Origin: Ianthella basta
Lineage: Eukaryota > Porifera > Demospongiae > Verongiida > Ianthellidae
Reading direction: 5' to 3'
Length of the DNA stretch: 64,000 nucleotides
Assembly: GCA_964019415.1 (NCBI GenBank)
Contig: OZ025874.1
Location: 3,578,696-3,642,695 of the forward strand
Shown here: piece after piece, positions 56,885 to 64,000 of the stretch
Position numbering within the stretch: the first letter of the stretch is position 1
Layout: each line of letters starts with the position of its first letter
Made by a program: the position numbers and the translations under genes
Notes under the pieces: generated by a model
Told to the model about the DNA's origin: nothing
The model's input: the letters and a program-made list of their open reading frames with translations, nothing else
Database searches by the model: none

Positions 56885-57195
56885 ATGTGTACATAAACCA
56901 CCACCACCACCACACAGTACAAGTTACAAAATGCGCCTCCAGTATGTGCCAGTGCCACAGGACAACACCCACCAGTGCAGCCACCACCACCACCTCCATC
57001 TCCACCACCAGCACCACTGCCACCACCATGCACCACCATACAGTCCAGGTTACAATCGCTGTAGCCTGTATATGCGGCAGAACATACTAGAAAAACACCA
57101 CCAGTACAAGTTACACAGGGTCACCACCACCAGTGCATGTAGAGTAGTTGGGAACATTGCTGGAAGACCACCACCACCAGTGCATGTTGCTCATG
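56885..57195. repeat. CAC-rich satellite related to 34490-35210
   Basis: Repeated CACCACCAC tracts separated by AGTACAAGTTAC-like text, the complement of the GTAACTTGCACT family in copy B intron 17. Confidence 0.7.
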
Positions 57196-57272
57196 GACCA
57201 TTGGAGAGCGTCATGTGGCAAGCAAATGGGTACAAGTGATCATTGTATTTACTATCATCATCAGGTATATTT

Positions 57273-57461
57273 ACAGTGAAACCTGTATAAGATGGTTACT
57301 GAGTTAAGCAGCCATGTGCACCTCTCTAAAACATGCAGCCAGCCACCCTGGCCTCAAATAGCACTAAAACGTTACAATCTACCACTGTAAAGCAGCCACC
57401 TCAATAAAGGTCAATTAGAACTACCCCACAGGCAATTGTCATTGACAGGTTCCACTGCATT
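57273..57461. mobile_element. Short Tc1/pogo-like MITE upstream of copy D
   Basis: The left end CAGTGAAACCTGTATAA and the right end ACAGGTTCCACTG form a TIR of about 13 bp with one mismatch, next to TA on the left. This TIR type is common in mariner/pogo-derived MITEs. About 290 bp before the copy D start. Confidence 0.6.
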
Positions 57462-57748
57462 TGTAGCCACGAACAAATCAACCTTATGTATAGATTTAAT
57501 GTTAGATACATTCTCGGTGGTAGCTGGATTCGAAACTGTGGAGGGATCCTCGACAATCGTATCTGCGAGCGAGTATTCGCCTATTTCGCAACTTTATACA
57601 TACATATTATTACGTGTGTATTACTGGGTACGAGGGGTAAACAGGGCTCATAATCATTTCTGCACTTCCTGATGTTCCCCTTGCATAATGCATGCCCATA
57701 GACGACTTCTATAACTCGACAAGGCTCTAGATAGCTATACCCTGTGTG

Positions 57749-59014
57749 ATGGCCATCTTGCTGGTCACAGTCTTGTTTCACTTGCTTGGAGGGGCTGAAG
57801 GTCAGCTAAATTCGAGGGCCGTCCTGTCTTCTTCCTCCCTCAGCAGGATGGTGGTCTCCAGGTCGACTGGTGACGTGTTCCTCGCAGACCAAGATACCGT
57901 CTACCTCCTTCCCGGAGATCTGAGCGAGGTGACCAGCAATGTCAGCCGTACGGCGGGGCAGACACCAGAGGGAATGACGCTCTCCAAACAAGAAGACAAG
58001 CTGATTGTGTGCTGGGCGTCCTTCTTGCAATTGGCCGGAGACTCCTTCAGTGACGCCCCTTGTGTAGTGTACAACTCGACCAACCTCCTCCAAACGCTGC
58101 AGACTGTCCTCAGCAGTAGTAACTTTTCAAGAGGACAAGCTGGTTGTGTGCTGGACAACGTGCTAACGTTGAACCAAGTACTTTGGACAGTGTGTGGGAC
58201 AGTTGGTACGAGATTCAGGTGATTTGTGGCGCAACTCGGCGCAGGGATGCAGATTTTGATAACGAACTGATCAGTGCGAGCTTCCTCTTCCCCAGCGATG
58301 GAGCAGAAGAGCCACTCTTGGTTGTGTCAGCATTTACTGATGCAGGATTGTTATCCTTCTGTACTGTTCCTTTGTCTATGATTGATGCCTCAGCAGGAAA
58401 CATGTCCCACTCTTGTGCCACCAACGATGTGCAGCTCCGATTTCCATGGACGAACACAGGAGTATGCTCCACCACAGTAAGTTAGTTAAGTGCATGTGCA
58501 CATTTCATTTGGTCTAAATGAGTTTATAATTTTTGTCCTCTGCAGGCAGGTTTAACAGAGTGTGACTTGTTGGTGGACCTTGGCATAATTGAACGTGGTC
58601 CAGTAAGGCTGGCCACTCAACCTCCTCAACTGATTAATCCATTACCTGGTTTTGCTGTCATCGTGAACTCACGGCCATTTCTTAGCCTGTCAAGTCGGGT
58701 CTCCTCCTCAGAAGTGTTTGTTGTGGATGGAGTAGTGGTCATCTTTGTAGGGTACTCCAGTGGTCAAGTCAGTAAGGTACGTATCTACAGCTGTGTGTGA
58801 AAGGTGTGTAGGTCCTATGTACTTTACTTGTTGTCACTTATGTCGTATATTTAGAATGCGTCTACTTCTATCACCTCAGTATGCTACAAGACGCTTCTCA
58901 GACAATACCACCAACCCAACCCCAGAGCGCACTTGGTCCCTGTCCTCTAAGGAAGTGAATGCTCTGTCTCACGCTATTGGATCTGACTATGTGTATGCAC
59001 TCACTGAAAATGAA
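57749..59014 (+). pseudogene. Copy D exons 1-3: sema domain with ~300-bp deletion
   Basis: The first ~115 codons match B. After TLQTV the text reads SSSNFSRGQAGCVLDN, then the homologous frame resumes as NVEPSTLDSVWDSWYEIQVI in another phase. The deletion is not the one in C. Exons 2 and 3 are intact (231 and 135 nt). Confidence 0.82.
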
Positions 59015-59114
59015 GTAAGTGAATAGGTTCAATCTGACTATAGCATACTGACAACCATTAGTTTCACAAGCAGCACTCCTTGATTTGACCCTATTCTGTC
59101 CCTTCCCCACCCAG

Positions 59115-59366
59115 GTACACCGTCTCCCAGTAGAGGAGTGTTCCAACTTCACTGACTGCAGTACCTGCATCACTGAGGGAGGTCTGCTGTGTGGCTGGTG
59201 CAGTGTGGAGAACAAGTGCTCCAGGAGACCACAGTGTGCCAACAGCAACAGTTCTGATGGACTGAGGTGGGTACAGAGAACTGACAGGTGTCTGACAGTG
59301 GACATTGCATCAGCTGTGAGCATTTCAGGAGAACAGACGGCCTACCCAAGAGAGACAACCAGAATT
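59115..59366 (+). CDS. Copy D exon 4: first PSI domain, intact
   Basis: 252 nt, phase 0, with ECSNFTDCSTC and GLLCGWCSVENKC. No stop, unlike copy C. Confidence 0.8.
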
Positions 59367-59573
59367 GTAAGTTGAGTATGGATGAGTTAGAGATGGATTA
59401 GTTACATGTACTGGCTATACCACACTAAAGTGTGATTCTTAGCTATTCAAGTGTGGTACAGTGTAATTAATGTATTGTGAGGGCCAATCTGTAGTTATTC
59501 ATATTTGCTCAGTAGAATGGAGTAAAGTGAAATTAAACAAATTCACAGTGGTTTCCCGTTGCCTCTCACATAT

Positions 59574-59604
<31 letters not shown>

Positions 59605-60056
59605 TTTGAGTGCATCATGCCATACAGCACTAGGGCCCAGGCTGGCCCAAAGCAGCACTATATATACAAACATTTACACAAAACTGTTTAGATGATGTCC
59701 TTCACATATACAATATACAAATCAGTTAAGGGCCTGCAGGGTATAGGGAATTCATTCTGGCCTATGTGCCAAAACGCGCCTTCCACATGGTGTGGATATC
59801 TGCTGCTATCTTGTGGTTGTGGTTATATTTATGCGTATATGCGTGGCAATGTGTGGGCAATTGTGAAAGTGAATTACACATCACACAGCTTTGTGCTGGC
59901 AGAGCACTATCTGTATATGCTGCAGCTGTGAAGCTGCTCTGCAGTTTCTGCTGCCTTTCCATTCCACATCACTTCTTTGACTTAAATTTGTGCTCCACTG
60001 CTGTACAAACCTGCTCCTTACTTTCTGCCTGGTAGTTGGCAACGTGCGCGCGCACG

Positions 60057-60094
<38 letters not shown>

Positions 60095-61620
60095 CACACA
60101 CCTTTGCCTTTGTATGCCATATGTTGCGTTAGACTGTGTCAGTCTCTGCTGCCCTCTCACATTGCTTATACCTGGTTGGGATCATCCAGCTGTTGCTTGG
60201 TGTCTCAGCTTCCTTCACTGAGCAGGTCATATTGTGTTCCAGTACTAATTTAGCATGCATGCAACTTGTTTCAGTTGTATGGCTAGAGTACTCATAGAGT
60301 ACATACCCCGCGCAGGATAGGTAGCTATCTAGTGCTATAGAAGCAAAAGTGTGAACAAGGTGATAGGGATGAAAGCATTAAATGCATAATAATATATGAC
60401 ATGTTATGAAACATAGACACTGGGTTGCATACTGTATATATAGTATATGGGAGAGAGCCAACAAAGTGGAAGTGGCAGAGCAGGTTAGCTCGTATCCCCA
60501 TATAATTTCCCTTACGCAACGTGCATGACATAATAATGTTATAGCTAAAATGTCTTCCATACGATTTTCTTGAGACATTCACTAATGAAGAACTGGTGGA
60601 GGTGGGTGAGGAGAGGGGAGAGGGGAAGGTAGAAGATAGCAGAATAGAGATGTACATCTTACTTGTACATGCACCATACTGTGAACTCCTGTGGTGTAAT
60701 GTGTCCTTTACCTTACTTGTGACAAGCCCGGTCTACCACTCAGGACAAACAGTTGCCACAATGGCACATAGGCTGGGTACATCTCTTTATACCAGTTTAT
60801 CTGCAGAATGTCTTTCTTAGCCAGCTCGGTATATATATGTCACGCGCATACCTCCAACCTTTATATACTGTCTACTGTAGTGCGAGTGGTGTATTTCTGT
60901 TTTGTAGCTATGTTGGGAAAAACAGTTAATGACCATACAGTGTGGAACAGTACCAAGAAGTAGTATTGCTGCCTACGAAGTATCCATTGTGCATAGGTAT
61001 ATAGCTACGTACTATTTGGGAGCGCCTTTTTACATTCCTGGTAAAAATGGTGGCCTACAGAAAGCATCACTTAGTTGGCAAATGCTGCAAACACCAGTGG
61101 TCTTGAATCAATTTGAAGGAGCTGGAGCCAGTTTTTCACCAGTGGCAACCCCTACGTGGTGCTTACAAGCAGCGCAGGTGCCTTGATGTTGAGATATGCC
61201 AAAATTTGTGTCAACGGCAACGACAACAACGACAACAACAACAACGACAGAACCAATCACTTTTTTACTCCTTGCACAATTACGCGGGGTAACAATGACA
61301 ACGATGACAGAACTGATCACTTTAGCCCTTGTACAATCACACGGGGTAATTACAAGCTTATGGAGATGTCAGTCAAAACATTCCTGTAACAACTATTCAT
61401 TGTGTTCATGCACCTTGACAAGTGTTTTCATGTGGGATTCTATTTCATTCAATGACAATAATGGATGGACATAGTGTATAGCCCATATGTTTTGATTTGC
61501 TCCTTTAGCGTGAATTGTGTTGGAGTTAGATATGCACATAATGCAGGTATGCAGGACAAGCAACTCTGACCATTGCTTGCTATTCCTATGAATGAGTTGT
61601 GATTCTGTTGTTTCTTCTAG
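59367..61620. other. Copy D intron 4
   Basis: 2.25 kb with simple repeats: (AATC)n at ~59576-59602 followed by a LINE-tail-like segment to ~59680, (CA)n at ~60056-60091, and AAC/ACG repeats at ~61210-61250. A GRE-like gene or RNA was not found. Confidence 0.5.
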
Positions 61621-63451
61621 AATGTCACAATCAGCAATCTTCCAACTCCACGTTTGAGTGATTCAGAGTCGTTTGAGTGTGTTTTTGGGACGTTTGGAAG
61701 TGGGAATTTGACTGCTCTGACTGGAAACACATACAGATGTGATCTACCACAGATACCACTGTTCCAAAATGAAGGTGAGGTACTAGCAGCAGTAATGTCT
61801 GTATACGGACAAGAAAAGACAGTATACTTTGAGCTCTCCTTAATTTAGTTGCTGCTACTAATTTGGCAGTTATGTAGGCACATGCATGTGCTTTTCTGAC
61901 TCACATGCATCTCCTACTCCATCTCCTCATCCCATGGCCAGGAATAAATTTTAGGCACCTGTATCTACCTCTTATGCCATCCTTTCACATGAGCATCCCC
62001 ACAGTAAACAGGTAGTAAGAATAAATTCCTGAGAATATTAAGACTGACAATTTCAGCCAGTGGAAGACTATTCCTGGCCCATTCTTTGTAACCCCTGAGC
62101 CTTATAGGTAGCATTGAATATTGTAGTTTATGAATGTCTGAACCACAAGCAAACAATTGCACAAACAACGAACAAAGGGAAATATTTAATGATGAGATCA
62201 CCCTATGAAGGGAATTTAGATATGGGACATTCGAAGAACTGTCAATTAGCAGTGTGGTAACTGCACTGTTGCTTTGCATTGCACTGTATGCTTTTGGTTG
62301 TGTTATCTGTTTTGTATTTGAGTATGATGTAATGCACGTGACATAACCTTTGTACTTACCTTATGTGGTCTTATCTGCATGGGCACGTGTTTGCCACCAC
62401 ATGGTTGATTCTTTCTTTGATTTGTTGAGTTGAACACCGAACCATTGGAGCGCTATCCGCGATATCACAAGCAGCACTATTAATGATCTGTTCAATAGAA
62501 AGGGTGCTGCATGGTTACTTTCCATTTTATCTCTACAAAAGCAGCTAATGCTAATGTACTATGTACATATGCATGGTACTACATATGTACAATATGTGTA
62601 TTGTCCTCATGTACATTCTGTGAGCCTGCAGTGTCTCAGACCATCAATTTCACCCTGCGCTCCTCATTACATGGTGTTGGCTTTGGACTTGTTCAGAATG
62701 GAGTCATCTTTTATGACTGCCGAGCGTCAGAGAGGTGAGCCATTGTATTTGTGTAGACAGTCCTAATAGTCTTTAAGTTATTTCACATCTTTGCTGATGT
62801 GTGTCACTTTCAGCTGCTCATCTTGTACAAGTCAGTTCAACTGCAACTGGTGTCCAGTTGAGTTTCAGTGTAGAACTAGTGGAGCAGACTGCAGCCAAAG
62901 TCCAGTGGTGAGTGTGCTAACTTCTCTGACAGTGTCACACATTGTGCTCTTGTAACTACACCTAAGCTGCACCCATGAATATCCCCCCTCCTCCATTTGG
63001 AGTGTATTTCACCTGGACCCCATATCTATATCTGTCCCTCCTCCTCTTCAGTCCACCTCTGCCTCCTGCCCCCATCTCCTGCCTGACCTGACTAGTGATG
63101 GCAGGTACTACCTTCATGAAGGACTGGGACCACAGGATGAGTCACTTGTACTGAGGGGAGAGAACCTACTAATGCCTGTGAGTTAATGAGAACTGCTGTG
63201 AATCTTCAGTCCACCACTATAATTTATCTCTCTTCTATTCCTCCAGACTGCTGGCTACTCTTACAGCTGTGTCATCTCCAGCACTGGTAGTGAGCTGATG
63301 GCCACAGTGGATGCCAACAGCTCAGTCACCTGTCAGCTCCCTAGTGGTGGTATTGTCATCACTGAAGCTAAAAATGTGGCTACAGTGGAGTTGCAGTGGA
63401 GGAACAGTAACAGCACCTTTACCATTGAGACTAGCAGTATGAAACAACTCA
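61621..63451 (+). CDS. Copy D exons 5-9: IPT1, PSI2, IPT2, intact
   Basis: Exons 61621-61774, 62632-62734, 62814-62907, 63052-63177 and 63247-63451 have the family lengths 154, 103, 94, 126 and 205 nt, with GT-AG borders and matched phases. PSI2 reads SCSSCTSQFNCNWCPVEFQC. The retention of frame in all five exons contrasts with the broken exon 1. Confidence 0.8.
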
Positions 63452-64000
63452 GTGAGTGTCTGTACTTCAAGTCAATCCATATAAACATGCAGTGTGTATA
63501 GTGAGAAAAGTGAACTAGAGTGCTCTATATTATCAATATCAGTATCTACATGTGTACATCTCATATCATTCTGCTTAATTCATATATATATATAATTGCC
63601 TATGGGCTAGAAAATTTTGCAATTTAATCAGGATGACATTGTGTCATGCTTCCAGTGATGTACAAGTCACTTGTGCACATGTTTATGTTACTTAAACTTG
63701 CATGCATGCCAAAACGTGGACTATAAGTGCTGTGTGTGAGTATTACTTGAAATGTATAATTATGGTCTTAAAGCTGAGTGCTTCACCTCACAACACAACC
63801 TCCTGAAGTTCATTACTGCCATAACTCATGCACAACACTCATAGTCCACTTCGAATGATATAGTCTAAGAGTGCATTGTGTGCAATAGCTGTTGGCTCTT
63901 CTGGTTTGTTCGGCATCTAGCAATCTAATTGGCTTTCCTCCACTTTGCAATTCTATCATCTGCAAACAATTGGCTGATTTTATTCACACTTGTTGCTTAT
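63452..64000. other. Start of copy D intron 9
   Basis: Non-coding to the window edge; exon 10 (PSI3) has not begun. No repeat recognised. Confidence 0.5.

Larger units (their letters stand above)
57749..63451 (+). pseudogene. Plexin-like receptor, copy D (exons 1-9 in window, sema broken)
   Basis: Exons: 57749-58476 (broken), 58546-58776, 58880-59014, 59115-59366, 61621-61774, 62632-62734, 62814-62907, 63052-63177, 63247-63451. The ATG at 57749 opens MAILLVTVLFHLLGGAEG, a good signal peptide. Exon 1 has lost about 300 bp of sema (the part matching ~14690-14995 in B), replaced by ~60 bp that includes a second copy of the GAGGACAAGCT segment; the frame changes. Exons 2-9 are open with standard borders. 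It could be dead, or could use a start after the lesion. The rest of the gene lies to the right of the window. Confidence 0.78.

Overview
This looks like a 64 kb piece of animal nuclear genome, most likely from a sponge (Porifera; inference). Genes are split into many short exons (about 94-435 nt plus one ~985-nt first exon) with GT-AG introns. The genes have animal-only plexin architecture, introns are packed with foldback and retroelement debris, and there is no sign of operons. The species cannot be named from sequence alone.

The window is a birth-and-death cluster of one gene family: plexin-like receptors with an N-terminal sema domain, three PSI modules alternating with IPT/TIG domains, one transmembrane helix and a short tail. 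Copy A (minus, 8624 down past position 1) is intact for its first 12 exons and its 3' end is outside the window. Copy B (plus, 14323-38383, 19 exons, 1537 aa) is complete and open throughout. Copy C (plus, 39522-51883, 17 exons) is a decaying paralogue with a sema deletion/frameshift, a stop in PSI1 and a destroyed splice donor. Fragment E (plus, 54283-56475) is a dead 3' end of B type. Copy D (plus, 57749-63451 and beyond) has a different sema deletion but otherwise open exons; its 3' end is outside the window. A and B are head to head; B, C, E and D are in tandem.

The most interesting point is the cytoplasmic side. True plexins carry a ~600-residue RasGAP-like domain. Here the tail is one exon of 163-188 residues, acidic and low-complexity, with an ordered set of tyrosine motifs: YxEI, NPAY, YxNE and YTPM/YSPM. 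These resemble docking sites for SH2 and PTB adaptors (Grb2-like, PI3K p85-like). A plexin-type semaphorin-binding ectodomain thus seems to be joined to a phosphotyrosine docking tail. The 3' modules also appear exchangeable: B carries a degenerate remnant of the C-type membrane exon followed by a different IPT/TM/tail set.

Between A and B lie a 5'-truncated retroelement with reverse transcriptase and restriction-like endonuclease, a ~485-bp foldback, a ~700-bp TIR element and a hairpin next to the B start codon. B introns 4, 9, 12, 15, 17 and 18 are swollen by insertions: a foldback family, a hAT-like element whose empty site survives in A, an 8 kb repeat nest, and hammerhead-ribozyme-like motifs at 34.1-34.2 kb and 37.1 kb. 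C intron 5 holds a LINE with a long open EEN-RT frame. An intronless sulfotransferase pseudogene lies on the minus strand between C and E.
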